64,000 bases of DNA from assembly GCA_017642855.1 (NCBI GenBank), contig JAEPOO010000001.1, positions 1,149,072 to 1,213,071 of the forward strand, read 5' to 3'. Source of the DNA: Pseudomonadales bacterium. Its GTDB lineage: Bacteria; Pseudomonadota; Gammaproteobacteria; Pseudomonadales; Azotimanducaceae. This document shows, piece by piece, positions 18,301 through 27,551 of the stretch. The translations under genes and the position numbers were made by a program. The notes beneath the pieces are model-generated. The model did no database searches and was not told where the DNA came from. It saw only the letters and a list, made by a program, of their open reading frames with translations. Position 1 is the first letter of the stretch, and each line of letters begins with the position of its first letter.

Positions 18301-19115
18301 GTTTCTATGTCGGCCTCTGCCCAGATTGGACAGTGGTCCGAAGGCTTTTCCATGCTACGAATGTCGTAATCAATGCCTGAATCACCGGTCAGTTTGAGCG
18401 CCGGGTTACTGGCCAAGATCAAGTCAATGCGCAAGCCACGTTTTGGGTCGCGTTCGAATCCGCGGCTCCGGTAGTCGAACCAGCTGAACCGGTCGTCTAC
18501 GTCCGGATAGTGGTGTCGATAGACATCCTCCAGACCCCAGGAGCGCAACTGTTCTATCCACTCTCGTTCTTCTGGCAGAAAGCTGGTTTTGCCGTCACGT
18601 AGCCAACGTTTCATATTCGGCTCACCAATGCCGATGTCATTGTCCATCGGCGCGACATTCATATCGCCGATGATGTAGAGCATTTCATCCGGCTGATGCA
18701 GGTCTTCCAGGTGTTTTTGCAGGTCAGCATAGAACTTCTGTTTGCCGGGAAACTTCGTTGGGTGTTCTCTGCTTTCACCCTGCGGAAAATAACCGTTAAT
18801 CACCGTCAACGGTCCCTGCTTCGTTTTAAACGTGCCCATGATGACGCGTTTTTGACTATTTTCATCGTCATCTCGAAAACCTTTGATCATGTTCTCTGGC
18901 TCGGCACGATAGAGCAGGGCGACACCATAGTGTGTTTTCTGTCCATGAAATCCGACGTCATAACCCATGGCTTGAATTTCCTCGACCGGAAAGTCTTCGT
19001 CAGTGACTTTGGTCTCCTGCAGTCCAACAAAGGTCGGGTGATGTTTTTCGATAACAGCTTCAAGCTGATGTAAGCGCGCGCGCACGCTGTTCACGTTAAA
19101 TGAGACGATCTTAAT
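18297..19115 (-). CDS. xthA: exodeoxyribonuclease III, apparently starting at ATT
   Basis: 272 residues if it starts at ATT (19113-19115); an AP endonuclease / 3'-5' exonuclease for base-excision repair. Seen: GLQETKV (metal-binding Glu), the [13 protein letters not shown] segment, [27 protein letters not shown] and the final SDHCPIWA. The family begins M-K-x-V-S-F-N. Here that segment is encoded as ATT AAG ATC GTC TCA TTT AAC, with no ATG, GTG or TTG between it and the in-frame TAG at 19125-19127. A GTG at 19094 would remove the first strand with the active-site Asn7. An AGG lies 8 bases before the ATT, 12 bases after the stop of the upstream gene. Confidence 0.88.
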   Translation of the reverse strand: MKIVSFNVNSVRARLHQLEAVIEKHHPTFVGLQETKVTDEDFPVEEIQAMGYDVGFHGQKTHYGVALLYRAEPENMIKGFRDDDENSQKRVIMGTFKTKQGPLTVINGYFPQGESREHPTKFPGKQKFYADLQKHLEDLHQPDEMLYIIGDMNVAPMDNDIGIGEPNMKRWLRDGKTSFLPEEREWIEQLRSWGLEDVYRHHYPDVDDRFSWFDYRSRGFERDPKRGLRIDLILASNPALKLTGDSGIDYDIRSMEKPSDHCPIWAEADIET

Positions 19116-19127
19116 GGGAATTACCTA

Positions 19128-20012
19128 TTAGTTGTTGTGTAAATCGATGGTGCTGACTTTGGGATCCTTCCTCGCGGTGAGCTCAAAGCTGAGCCCCTCC
19201 GCCGCGATATAGGAACCAATCATACTGTTGTTTGACTTGAAGTACTTGGCTGACTCAATCGCAATCTCATCGAGTTCAGCGTCACTTCTCTCTGGATCAT
19301 GATGATACATCACGAGATTTTTAACCTGTGAGTCCACTGCCAGCTGTCTCACCTGAGAAATCAGGGAATGGCCCCAGCCGTGTTTTGCCGGCATGTCATT
19401 TTCTATGTACTGGGCATCATGAATGAGGAGGTCGACACCCTGGCACAAATCTACCCATTCACCGTATGTCGTTTGCGGTTCGCCAGGAGGGTCCAATTCA
19501 TTATCTGTAATGTAAGCGATGCTGACGCCGTCTTCTTCAATGCGATAAGCGTTGCCGCCGCCGGGATGGTTGAGCGTCTTTCGTATGGTCCGGAAAGACT
19601 GCTGATTAAGATATTCGTCGACCTCTTGAACGGTCGTAATCTTCGACGGCAAATCCTCTGCTGCAACAGGGAAGTTCGATCCATCCATTTGATCAAGAAT
19701 GGCTTTCAAAGCAAGTTCGTTGCTATCGACACCCTGGCAGACTCGGATCTCTCTACCAGGTTGATAAATGGGATCAAAAAAAGGGTAGCCCTGAATATGA
19801 TCCCAGTGACCATGACTGAGTAGCAGGAGCAGCGGTTCATCGTTATGCCTCATTTTCATGCCAAGCTTACGGATTCCCGTACCGGCATCAAAAATGAGAT
19901 TGATTCCTGTGTTCAAACGAACGTGAACACAGGAGGTATTGCCACCATACTTAACTGTTGAGGGCCCTGGTGCAGCAATAGAGCCCCTGACACCATAGAA
20001 GGTGACGAGCAT
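19128..20012 (-). CDS. metallo-beta-lactamase-fold hydrolase (cyclic phosphodiesterase-like)
   Basis: 294 residues with an MBL fold: MLVTFYGVRGSIAAPG at the N-terminus, the two-metal motif SHGHWDHIQG (H-x-H-x-D-H) near residues 66-75, a conserved Asp in ITDNELD and later His residues (GWGHSLIS, YHHDPERSD). The opening YGVRGS and GGNTSCV are typical of the COG1235-type branch, which includes phosphoribosyl cyclic phosphodiesterases and some cyclic-nucleotide phosphodiesterases. The substrate is not assignable. It lies between a zinc-ribbon gene (7 bases upstream) and xthA (12 bases downstream), so the three probably form an operon. Confidence 0.85.
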   Translation of the reverse strand: MLVTFYGVRGSIAAPGPSTVKYGGNTSCVHVRLNTGINLIFDAGTGIRKLGMKMRHNDEPLLLLLSHGHWDHIQGYPFFDPIYQPGREIRVCQGVDSNELALKAILDQMDGSNFPVAAEDLPSKITTVQEVDEYLNQQSFRTIRKTLNHPGGGNAYRIEEDGVSIAYITDNELDPPGEPQTTYGEWVDLCQGVDLLIHDAQYIENDMPAKHGWGHSLISQVRQLAVDSQVKNLVMYHHDPERSDAELDEIAIESAKYFKSNNSMIGSYIAAEGLSFELTARKDPKVSTIDLHNN

Positions 20013-20019
20013 AGGTTGA

Positions 20020-20394
20020 TTAGTGTCTTTGACCTGTAATCAGATCACGGAACTTGTCGAGCAGGGTCTCGTACTTGTAGTCGGTAAACTCACCGGCATC
20101 AAAAAACATTCCGTGTTCCGAACACATTTCGTACCAGATGTGAGGCTGCTTCGGGTCTGCGACCTTTTCCATCAGCTTGCCGCAGATAGGGCAATCTACA
20201 TCTTCAATTTTGTTATATTGCTTACCAACCTCAGGGTCGCCGCTATCGACAAACTCAGACATCCATTTACCTTTTAGCGTTTCGGCCTCGCCGGTATCAA
20301 ACCAGATTCCCTTGCAGTTGGTACAACGGTCAACCGTCATATTTCGACCGTAGGTTACTTCTTCCATATCTGCATGGCACTTTGGACATTCCAT
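20020..20394 (-). CDS. TFIIB-type zinc-ribbon protein
   Basis: 124 residues with two zinc-ribbon-like parts. The first, MECPKCHADM then RCTNCKGIWFD, is the zf-TFIIB pattern (C-P-x-C ... C-x-x-C-x-G-x-W-x-D). The second has DCPICGKLM, MCSEHGMFFDAGE and repeats the idea with a His/Cys mix. The ATG at 20394 follows AAGGTAG at proper spacing; an earlier in-frame start at 20460 adds a Cys/Pro-rich stretch unlike the family. Small cytosolic protein of unknown role, first gene of the operon with the MBL hydrolase and xthA. Confidence 0.8.
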   Translation of the reverse strand: MECPKCHADMEEVTYGRNMTVDRCTNCKGIWFDTGEAETLKGKWMSEFVDSGDPEVGKQYNKIEDVDCPICGKLMEKVADPKQPHIWYEMCSEHGMFFDAGEFTDYKYETLLDKFRDLITGQRH

Positions 20395-20531
20395 AACCGA
20401 TCTACCTTCTTTTTGTTGAATCGCTATGTCGCGAGGACAAGGCCGACACCAGGTCGGCATAGCAAAAGTATACTGGAGGTCAGCACAGGTTGCATTCAGA
20501 TATTCGCTCTCCCGAATTCTAGGAGAATCAG

Positions 20532-21626
20532 CTAATTTGCGGGTTGCAGGTACTCTTTTAGAGTCTCGTCAATAGTTCGTTTCATTTGTTCGACACCAGT
20601 ATATTCAGCCTCAGCGAGCCCAAACATGGTTCCGATGAGACTCTCGTCCAATGATCGATCTATAGAGAATGCATCGCCTCTTTCATAGATCTCACTCCAG
20701 GCTTGCCTCACAACGGCCCAAAATGCAGACGTTCTGGACCAATACCGATCTCCTTCGGAAAACTCGTAATCGGTGATCATTTCGTAACGATTGAAGCCGG
20801 ACTCTTGGGCTATAACCAGAGTTATTTCTTGCTCAGATACCTGAGCTTTCAAATTATGCTCCTCGTGAATCCATCCTGTTGGGGTAATGGTGTGGCGATT
20901 TGTACCAATCAAAGCCTGATAATCTTCCCTGATACTAAACTCGCGTCTCGGTAGTGGGCGCCAGGTGGTCTCGCTGATCCAACTGGAATAGTTTTTCGTG
21001 TGTTGCCAGCGACCGTAGCTTTCGTAGCGTGGAGAATCATCAACCTGGTAAACACTCTGGCTCCAGGAGCCACCGACTTCTCTACGTGATTTTCTTACTG
21101 GTATCCATGTGTCATCACCGCGAAACTCGTAAAGATCACGGTCTTCATATTGCCAATCCTGCCGCCAGTGTTTGACGACAAAAGGTCCCTGGATTTCACC
21201 GTCCTCTGTGACGATAGACATGACGAGTATGTGCTGCAGAGAAATGAAGTCCTCCTCATCAACGATGACATACACGTATTCAGTGCCCCAGGATTGGTAT
21301 GGACGGGCTGGTTTATAGGGTTCTCGGAAAACCGTTGTTTCCAGAAAGTCGAAGCTGGCTCGATAGGGTCCTGACATGGCCAGAATGGCTCGGCGATCTC
21401 GTTCTTTTTTGTCAATCCCTGATGCCTGAAGCCGGACCCAGTTTTCAGAGGGTTCCTGCAATAGCTTGATGTCGGGACCTTTAGTGGCACCGCCCCTCGG
21501 TGCCATTTCCCCCTGCGCGACGTAAGGCCAAGCAAATGTGTATTGCCGTATTTCAGGCTCTGAATCCGAAAAGGAAGCAGAGCTCCCAATTAGAAGGGTA
21601 AAGAGGCACGTAATTCTGAAGTTCAT
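20532..21626 (-). CDS. secreted protein of a family linked to haem/iron receptors (recalled as DUF6607)
   Basis: 364 residues with a signal peptide (MNFRITCLFTLLIGSSASFS). The body is rich in Trp, Tyr and Arg, with APRGGATKGPDI, PYQSWGTEYVYV, ISLQHILVMS and PFVVKHWRQDWQYE. I recall this pattern as DUF6607, often found beside TonB-dependent receptors; I could not check it. No catalytic motif is clear. The gene is divergent from the haem receptor and shares the intergenic region holding a Fur-box-like site, so it is probably iron-repressed and acts in the periplasm or outer membrane during haem use. Confidence 0.6.
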   Translation of the reverse strand: MNFRITCLFTLLIGSSASFSDSEPEIRQYTFAWPYVAQGEMAPRGGATKGPDIKLLQEPSENWVRLQASGIDKKERDRRAILAMSGPYRASFDFLETTVFREPYKPARPYQSWGTEYVYVIVDEEDFISLQHILVMSIVTEDGEIQGPFVVKHWRQDWQYEDRDLYEFRGDDTWIPVRKSRREVGGSWSQSVYQVDDSPRYESYGRWQHTKNYSSWISETTWRPLPRREFSIREDYQALIGTNRHTITPTGWIHEEHNLKAQVSEQEITLVIAQESGFNRYEMITDYEFSEGDRYWSRTSAFWAVVRQAWSEIYERGDAFSIDRSLDESLIGTMFGLAEAEYTGVEQMKRTIDETLKEYLQPAN

Positions 21627-21654
21627 CGTCTGTTTCCAATTCTCTAGCTGTTAA

Positions 21655-21669
21655 TGATAATGATTCCTA
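21655..21669. promoter_or_regulatory. Fur-box-like site between the DUF6607-like gene and the haem receptor
   Basis: The 15 bases read TGATAAT-G-ATTCCTA; against the TGATAAT-N-ATTATCA Fur core the left half is exact and the right half agrees at 4 of 7. The surrounding GTTAATGATAATGATT fits the repeated GATAAT form. It lies 29 bases before the DUF6607-like start and 63 before the receptor start, in position to control both. Binding is inferred from match and context. Confidence 0.7.
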
Positions 21670-21731
21670 TTTACAAATGAAATACGTTCCCATTAAGATG
21701 CGCTCCTCTTTATGAAGATCCGAGCCAAGTC

Positions 21732-23921
21732 ATGACGAATAGAAAACTCTTTATCGCTGCCTGTATCACCAGCCTCATAGCCATGCCCATTAAAGCAAAC
21801 GAGGTTGAAGAAACGATCACGGTAGTAGGAACACGAACTGAGCGTTCCATGGATGAAGTTGCGGCAACCATCAGCGTGAAAACGGTAGAAGATATCGAGC
21901 GGGAGGTGGCGAGAGACATTGCCGATCTCGTGAGATTTGAACCTGGCGTCAGCGTCAGTGGCACTGGAGATCGTTTTGGATTAAGCGGTTTCAATATTCG
22001 CGGCATTGAAGGTAACCGTGTTCTGACTCTGGTTGATGGTATTCGGGTTGCGGAGGAGTTTTCTTTTGGACCTTTCCTTTCATCACGTCGGGATTACGTG
22101 GATGTCGATAGCCTAAGTCGAGCAGAAATCGCGCGCGGACCTATCTCTTCACTATGGGGCAGTGATGCTTTAGGTGGCGTGGTCGCGTTTACCACGAAGA
22201 GTCCCTCAGACTACCTCAGCGAAGATCAAACCACCCATCTCGGGGTAAAAGCTGGCTATTCAAGCGCCGACTCATCGACGGTGGTCACTACGACGCTTGC
22301 TGGTGGTAATAAGCCGATCTCGGGCTTATTGCTTTATACGGCTCGTGATGGCGCAGAAACGGAAACATCTGGCGGTGAAGGGGGCTTTGGAGCTACGCGA
22401 GAAGAGGCGGATCCGCAGGATGTTGATACAGACAATATCGTCGCGAAACTTGAATGGCAGGTTGCGAACAACCATAGCGTGACTTTTGGATTCGACTACT
22501 TTGAAAACCAGACGGAAACGCAGGTCTATTCCGACTACAACGCGCTCAGCCGAGGCACACTGGTGAATGCACGCGATGCCGTAGATAAGAGAGAACGGAC
22601 TCGATACAGTGTCCGCTACGACTATGATGGCCAGGGCGTTTTTGCCGACAACGCTACTGTGACGTTTTATCAGCAGGCATCAGAAACCAGCCAGACGACA
22701 CTTGAACTGCGATCACCACCCTTTGGACTGCAACAGGTTCGAACAAGAGACTCGTACTTTGATCAGGAAATTAACGGAGCCGTAGCACAATTGACCAAGC
22801 TGTTTGAAGTCGGTTCGACAACACACACGCTGACCTACGGTCTTGACTACTACAGAACGGACAATGCCTCTCTCAGGGATGGCGGCACAGCCGATATCAA
22901 TGGCGGTTTTGTCTTTGAATTTTCCCCGTTGCCAACACGTGACTTTCCCCTCACCGAAGTCACTCAACTGGCGTTTTTTGTACAAGATGAAATCTCTCTG
23001 ATGGACGGACGCCTGTTAATTTCACCAAGCCTTCGATACGACGAATTCAATGCGGACGTTAATGCAGATTCAATCTACAGAAACGGTAACCCCGGTGTCG
23101 CCGAACCCGTAGACTTCGACGACTCTGAGGTGACCGGGAAGCTAGGCGTTGTCTATCGATTCAATGACGAACTCTCCATATTTGGTCGCTACAGTGAAGG
23201 ATTCCGCGCGCCTCCTTACGATGACGTTAACGTCGGTTTCACCAACTTCCTCGGGGGTTACAAGACCATCTCAAATCCAAATCTGGTCTCAGAGACCAGT
23301 GAGGGCTGGGAGGTCGGGTTACGATTCCAAACAGAATACGCCCAGGCGACGTTCACCGCGTTTACGAATGACTACGAAGATTTCATTGAAGAGTTGAGCA
23401 CAATCGGTATCGACTTCCGCGATGGATTACTGACTTTTCAGTCCGTCAATTTGTCGGAAGTAGAAATCAATGGCGCAGAACTGGCGATAGATCTGGATCT
23501 CAGCAACAACGGGCTAGACGGGTTCACTTTCCGAGCAGCGCTCGCATATGCCGAGGGTGAAGACAAAACCACCAACGAGCCACTCAACTCTATTGAGCCT
23601 TTGAGCGCCGTATTCGGTCTTGGCTACGATGCGCCAAGCTCGAAGTGGGGTGGCGACCTGATTTGGACTTTGTCTGCGGGCAAAGAGGAATCTGATATCG
23701 ACGCAAACAATCCCAGAATCGAAACAGCTGGATATGGCACTTTGGATTTACTTGCGTACTTCAACATAACCGATCAGTGGACCGTTAACGCCGGGATATT
23801 CAATCTGACAGACAAAGAGTACATCCGGTGGACTGATACAACGGCGATTGGTGCCGATGCGCCGGAACGATTTACCCAGCCCGGCATTAACGGCAGCGTC
23901 ACAATCAGATTTGAGCTCTAA
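21732..23921 (+). CDS. hmuR: TonB-dependent haem/haemoglobin receptor
   Basis: A 729-residue outer-membrane receptor. Signal peptide to about residue 22 (MPIKANE), a TonB-box-like EETITVVGTR next, plug domain to about 145 (DLVRFEPGVSV, FNIRGIEGNRVLTLVDGIR, RGPISSLWGSDALGG), then the 22-strand barrel. The haem-receptor FRAP-box (EGFRAPPYDDVN) and NPNL (KTISNPNLVSETS) motifs are present, which separates it from siderophore receptors. The C-terminus ends in alternating beta residues (SVTIRFEL). First gene of the hmuRTUV-like operon; a Fur-box-like site lies upstream. Symbol by analogy. Confidence 0.92.
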   Translation: MTNRKLFIAACITSLIAMPIKANEVEETITVVGTRTERSMDEVAATISVKTVEDIEREVARDIADLVRFEPGVSVSGTGDRFGLSGFNIRGIEGNRVLTLVDGIRVAEEFSFGPFLSSRRDYVDVDSLSRAEIARGPISSLWGSDALGGVVAFTTKSPSDYLSEDQTTHLGVKAGYSSADSSTVVTTTLAGGNKPISGLLLYTARDGAETETSGGEGGFGATREEADPQDVDTDNIVAKLEWQVANNHSVTFGFDYFENQTETQVYSDYNALSRGTLVNARDAVDKRERTRYSVRYDYDGQGVFADNATVTFYQQASETSQTTLELRSPPFGLQQVRTRDSYFDQEINGAVAQLTKLFEVGSTTHTLTYGLDYYRTDNASLRDGGTADINGGFVFEFSPLPTRDFPLTEVTQLAFFVQDEISLMDGRLLISPSLRYDEFNADVNADSIYRNGNPGVAEPVDFDDSEVTGKLGVVYRFNDELSIFGRYSEGFRAPPYDDVNVGFTNFLGGYKTISNPNLVSETSEGWEVGLRFQTEYAQATFTAFTNDYEDFIEELSTIGIDFRDGLLTFQSVNLSEVEINGAELAIDLDLSNNGLDGFTFRAALAYAEGEDKTTNEPLNSIEPLSAVFGLGYDAPSSKWGGDLIWTLSAGKEESDIDANNPRIETAGYGTLDLLAYFNITDQWTVNAGIFNLTDKEYIRWTDTTAIGADAPERFTQPGINGSVTIRFEL

Positions 23922-23924
23922 GCC

Positions 23925-24797
23925 ATGCAAACATTCCTTAAAGCACTGGTGGCAGCTGCCGTATTTTTCTCGAGCACTGCGTACGCTGATGACACGTGTT
24001 TTGAGGCGAAAGATGCGTCTCGAATCGCGATCGCAGGTGGTTCAATCACAGAAGTCATTTACTTCCTGGGCGAAGAGTCTCGCATCATCGCGACTGACAG
24101 AACATCGAACTTCCCGGAAGAGGCCACCAAGTTTCCATCCGTGGGTTATGTCCGAAGTCTTTCAGCAGAGGGGATACTTTCCCTTAAACCAAGCCTTGTC
24201 CTCGGGGAAGACGACATGGGGCCCGAAGAGATTGTAACGCAACTCGCAGCCACCAGCGTTGACATTCGTAAGTTATCCGAAGCACACACTACACAGGGTG
24301 TTCTAACAAAGATTCGTTGCATTGGCAGCATTCTAGGCGTCGAGAGCAAAGCCGAAGCGAGGATTTCAGAACAACTTGAATCAGATCTCAATGAACTCCA
24401 GGTGATTGCAGCAACCCAGCGCAGTGATAAGCCTCGTGTCGCCTTGCTTCTGATGTTTGCGGAAGGCTCTCCGATTATTGCCGGGCACGATACTTCCGGA
24501 GACGGTGTATTGGCCATGGCAGGCGCGGCCAATGCATTTGCAGCCGTCGAAGGGTGGAAACCGGTTTCCCTGGAAGCGATGGTGAAGGCAAACCCGGATC
24601 ACCTGATCATTACCGCACGAGGTTTTGGTGCAGCGGGTGGATTGGATGGCTTAAAGGAAAACCCAGCACTGCGGCTAACGAAAGCGGTGACGGAAAATCA
24701 CATACACGTCATCGATGGTATGGCTTTGCTAGGCTTCGGACCACGGACACTGTCGACTGCGGTCAGCATTTCGGAATCTCTAAGCGTTCCAGAATGA
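23925..24797 (+). CDS. hmuT: periplasmic haem-binding protein of the HmuTUV ABC importer
   Basis: 290 residues with a signal peptide (cleavage near AYADD) and a class III periplasmic binding fold (BtuF/HmuT type). Visible are RIAIAGGSITEVIYFLGEE, IATDRTSNFPEEA, VGYVRSLSAEGILSLKPSLVLG, and the hinge helix that follows. These proteins pass haem from the receptor to the inner-membrane permease. It starts 3 bases after hmuR and its TGA overlaps the ATG of hmuU. Confidence 0.93.
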   Translation: MQTFLKALVAAAVFFSSTAYADDTCFEAKDASRIAIAGGSITEVIYFLGEESRIIATDRTSNFPEEATKFPSVGYVRSLSAEGILSLKPSLVLGEDDMGPEEIVTQLAATSVDIRKLSEAHTTQGVLTKIRCIGSILGVESKAEARISEQLESDLNELQVIAATQRSDKPRVALLLMFAEGSPIIAGHDTSGDGVLAMAGAANAFAAVEGWKPVSLEAMVKANPDHLIITARGFGAAGGLDGLKENPALRLTKAVTENHIHVIDGMALLGFGPRTLSTAVSISESLSVPE

Positions 24798-25837
24798 ACT
24801 CTGAAGCCACACGCGCCACAGTGAGCTCATCATTCGAAGTGAGGCGTCACCTCAACCCAGGCATTGCTGCGCTGGCAGTCTTTCTTGCGCTCGTCTGCAC
24901 CATTGCCATGTCCAGCGGTGCCGTGCCACTTTCTGTCTTCGATGTGATGACCGGATCGGCGACCGAACTGGAAACGACCATATTCAATGAAATTCGAAGC
25001 CCAAGAGTCCTGCTCGCAGGATTTGTTGGCGCGGCTCTGGCTTTGGCAGGTGCCGTACTTCAGGGCTTGTTCAGAAATCCACTAGCGGATCCTGGTCTTA
25101 TCGGTGTTTCGAGTGGTGGAGCACTGGGCGCCATCGCCATGATCGTCCTGGGCGCAGCGCTGAATCTTCCCGACTGGCTGAGCCCTTATGCCTTGCCGCT
25201 CGCTGCCATCGCAGGCGCATTAGCTGTTACTTTGTTTCTCTACTCATTCGCCAGCTACTACGGTCAGTTCAATATCGTGACAGTGCTTCTTGTTGGAATC
25301 GCGATCAACGCGCTGGCAACAGTTGGGATCGGCGCCTTCCAGTACCTAAGCGATGATGCACAGCTCAGAACACTGGTGTTCTGGATGATGGGCAGCTTTG
25401 GGCGGGCAAACTGGACCACGGTGCTGCCATCCGTCGTCCTGATATCAACAGGGATTCTCATTCTACTGAGGCAGGCAAAAAACCTTGACCGGATGCAACT
25501 TGGAGAGAAAGAAGCGTTTCACTTGGGCGTTGATGTGAGACTCGCTAAGAGAACCATCATCCTTGTGTCCGCAGCTATCGTCGGTGCGGGTGTCGCACTC
25601 TCTGGAATTGTTGCGTTCGTCGGCCTTGTCGTGCCGCATCTCATTAGACTTATGCTGGGCGCGCAACACACTGTTGTACTAGCTGGATCCGCATTGCTTG
25701 GTGCAGCCTTGATGATTCTCGCAGATTTGATTGCACGAATGATCGTTGCTCCCGCTGAACTTCCTGTAAGCCTGGTTACCAGCGCGATCGGCGCACCATT
25801 TTTTCTCTGGCTAATCACACGGTCTAAGCTTCGATGA
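24794..25837 (+). CDS. hmuU: haem ABC transporter permease (FecCD family)
   Basis: 347 residues, about ten membrane helices. FecCD-family marks include RSPRVLLAGFVGAALALAGA, VLQGLFRNPLADPGLIGVSSG, the coupling-helix region around LGEKEAFHLGVDV, and ALSGIVAFVGLVVPHLIRL. The start at ATG 24794 overlaps the hmuT stop (ATGA), the usual arrangement; the frame stays open upstream but only inside hmuT. It forms the inner-membrane channel with HmuV. Its TGA overlaps the hmuV ATG. Confidence 0.94.
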   Translation: MNSEATRATVSSSFEVRRHLNPGIAALAVFLALVCTIAMSSGAVPLSVFDVMTGSATELETTIFNEIRSPRVLLAGFVGAALALAGAVLQGLFRNPLADPGLIGVSSGGALGAIAMIVLGAALNLPDWLSPYALPLAAIAGALAVTLFLYSFASYYGQFNIVTVLLVGIAINALATVGIGAFQYLSDDAQLRTLVFWMMGSFGRANWTTVLPSVVLISTGILILLRQAKNLDRMQLGEKEAFHLGVDVRLAKRTIILVSAAIVGAGVALSGIVAFVGLVVPHLIRLMLGAQHTVVLAGSALLGAALMILADLIARMIVAPAELPVSLVTSAIGAPFFLWLITRSKLR

Positions 25838-26607
25838 CATTGCGAGCAGAGAACATTCAACTGATTCGGAGCAATCGAGAAATTCTGTCCGGGGTCACCG
25901 TGGACATCAAACCAGCTTTCGTTCACGCGGTAATTGGACCGAATGGCGCTGGAAAGTCTTCTCTGTTGACCATGCTGGCCGGCGAGGAACAACCCAGCGG
26001 CGGACGAGTCGAACTAGAAGGTATCTGCATAGATCAACTTCAACCTAACGAACTGGCCGCTAAACGCGCTGTGATGTCCCAATCAATTGACGTTGTCTTC
26101 GACTTCAGCGTCGACCAGATATTGGAAATGGGCTGGGTGCACGCTCGGAACTGGGGTCACAGCGTCATGATCCAGGTCATCGAGATGTGCAGCCAGGTCT
26201 GCGGCATTGAAAGCCTGCGTCAACGAAACTACAGGACTTTATCGGGCGGAGAACAGCAGCGAGTGCAGTTCTGCAGGGCTATGATACAAATCTGGCAACC
26301 GGAGACTGAAGCCGAAAGCCGGTACCTCCTGTTGGACGAACCCACAAGCAGCCTTGATGTAGCCCACGAGTTACAGCTGCTTAACTTGCTCAGGCAATCA
26401 AGAGAAACAACCGGCATCCTCATCGTACTTCATGATCTCAATCTGGCTGCCCACTTTGCAGATACCATCTATCTGCTGCACGATGGACGTGTTGTGGCTC
26501 GGGGAAATCCTGAGGACGTCATGACGTCACAACAATTATCAGACGTTTATGGCACTGAGATTGAAGTCGAAGAAAGACGGGGCCGACCCTATATCTATAC
26601 ACATTGA
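25834..26607 (+). CDS. hmuV: haem ABC transporter ATP-binding protein
   Basis: 257 residues. Walker A GPNGAGKSS, Q-loop region MSQSIDVVFDF, signature LSGGEQQRVQF, Walker B YLLLDEPTSSLD, and switch His in IVLHDLNLA are all present and in order. This is the HmuV/BtuD branch of importer ATPases. Starts in an ATGA overlap with hmuU. The end GRPYIYTH is 11 bases before the haem-degrading monooxygenase start. Confidence 0.95.
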   Translation: MTLRAENIQLIRSNREILSGVTVDIKPAFVHAVIGPNGAGKSSLLTMLAGEEQPSGGRVELEGICIDQLQPNELAAKRAVMSQSIDVVFDFSVDQILEMGWVHARNWGHSVMIQVIEMCSQVCGIESLRQRNYRTLSGGEQQRVQFCRAMIQIWQPETEAESRYLLLDEPTSSLDVAHELQLLNLLRQSRETTGILIVLHDLNLAAHFADTIYLLHDGRVVARGNPEDVMTSQQLSDVYGTEIEVEERRGRPYIYTH

Positions 26608-26618
26608 GGAGAGATGAC

Positions 26619-26927
26619 ATGTTTATTGCCATGAATAGATTCAAGATCACACCGGGATTCGAAGACGGTTTTGAAAAAGTTTGGCGTGAGCGAGACAGCT
26701 ACCTATCTGAGGTGCCTGGTTTCAAGAAATTTAACCTGCTTAAGGGACCGATCACAGACGAATATGTTCTCTACGCTTCTCACTCCGTCTGGGAGTCGAA
26801 GGATGCATTCGTCGCATGGACAGAATCTGAGCACTTTCGCAAAGCACATGCGCAGGCTACTGCTCCAAAGGGCACCTACCTCGGACATCCCGAGCTAGAG
26901 ACCTTTGAGTCGGTCCTCGGAGAATAA
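26619..26927 (+). CDS. IsdG-type haem-degrading monooxygenase
   Basis: A 102-residue ferredoxin-like (ABM fold) protein. Asn6, Trp67 and His77 fall exactly where the catalytic Asn-Trp-His triad of IsdG/IsdI lies (MFIAMNRF; VAWTESEHFRKAH). This makes a haem-cleaving role, releasing iron from imported haem, the best reading. ATG 26619 has GAGGAGAG upstream; a TTG at 26604 would add five residues and overlap hmuV. It is the fifth gene of the haem operon and takes the place often filled by HmuS or HugZ. Known family: haem oxygenases of the IsdG class. Inferred: the same chemistry here. Confidence 0.88.
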   Translation: MFIAMNRFKITPGFEDGFEKVWRERDSYLSEVPGFKKFNLLKGPITDEYVLYASHSVWESKDAFVAWTESEHFRKAHAQATAPKGTYLGHPELETFESVLGE

Positions 26928-26928
26928 A

Positions 26929-27543
26929 ATGACTGTCATCAACACTTACGACGCTCTGCGGAAGATCATCGGCGACAAAGTCGATGCGTTGGAGGCAAAG
27001 GTCGTCGATCATGTCGATGAATTTGCGCGCGAGTTTATAGAGAAGGCGCCGTTTCTGATTCTCTCCACCTCCGATGCCGAAGGGAACTGTGACGCTTCAC
27101 CAAAAGGAGATGCTCCCGGTTTTGTCGAAATTGTCGATGACAAAACGATCCTGATTCCTGATCGACCCGGAAATAAATTGGCTTACGGTCACGAGAACGT
27201 CCTCGCGAATCCTCATGTCGGTTTACTGTTTATGATCCCGGGAACAACCGAAACCTTAAGGATCAACGGGCGAGCCGAACTGGATGCCTCTGAGCCCCTG
27301 CGTGAGCAACTCGCAGCCAGAGGCAAACCAGCGACCCTCGTTATTCGAGTGACCGTCGATCAGTGTTTCTTTCATTGTTCGAAGGCGTTTATTCGGTCAG
27401 GACTTTGGAAACCGGATACATGGGCAGAAAAACCGCACACGGTTTCCTTCGGTACGATTTATGCGAAGAAGGCAAACCTGCCGGAAGAAGCGGGTAAAGC
27501 GTTGGACGACGCGATCGAAGCTGATTATCGAGACAACCTCTAA
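26929..27543 (+). CDS. PPOX-type FMN-binding flavoprotein
   Basis: 204 residues with the split-barrel fold of pyridoxamine-5'-phosphate-oxidase-like proteins: FLILSTSDAEGNCDASPKGDAPGFVEI, TILIPDRPGNKLAYG, NPHVGLLFMIPGT, TETLRINGRAEL. The pattern matches what I recall as the MSMEG_1061-like subgroup. A Cys/His pair (QCFFHCSKAF) sits near residue 147. The ATG at 26929 directly follows the stop of the monooxygenase gene. As last intact gene of the haem operon it may help reduce or bind haem or its breakdown products, but that is inference. Confidence 0.82.
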   Translation: MTVINTYDALRKIIGDKVDALEAKVVDHVDEFAREFIEKAPFLILSTSDAEGNCDASPKGDAPGFVEIVDDKTILIPDRPGNKLAYGHENVLANPHVGLLFMIPGTTETLRINGRAELDASEPLREQLAARGKPATLVIRVTVDQCFFHCSKAFIRSGLWKPDTWAEKPHTVSFGTIYAKKANLPEEAGKALDDAIEADYRDNL

Positions 27544-27551
27544 AGCGATCT

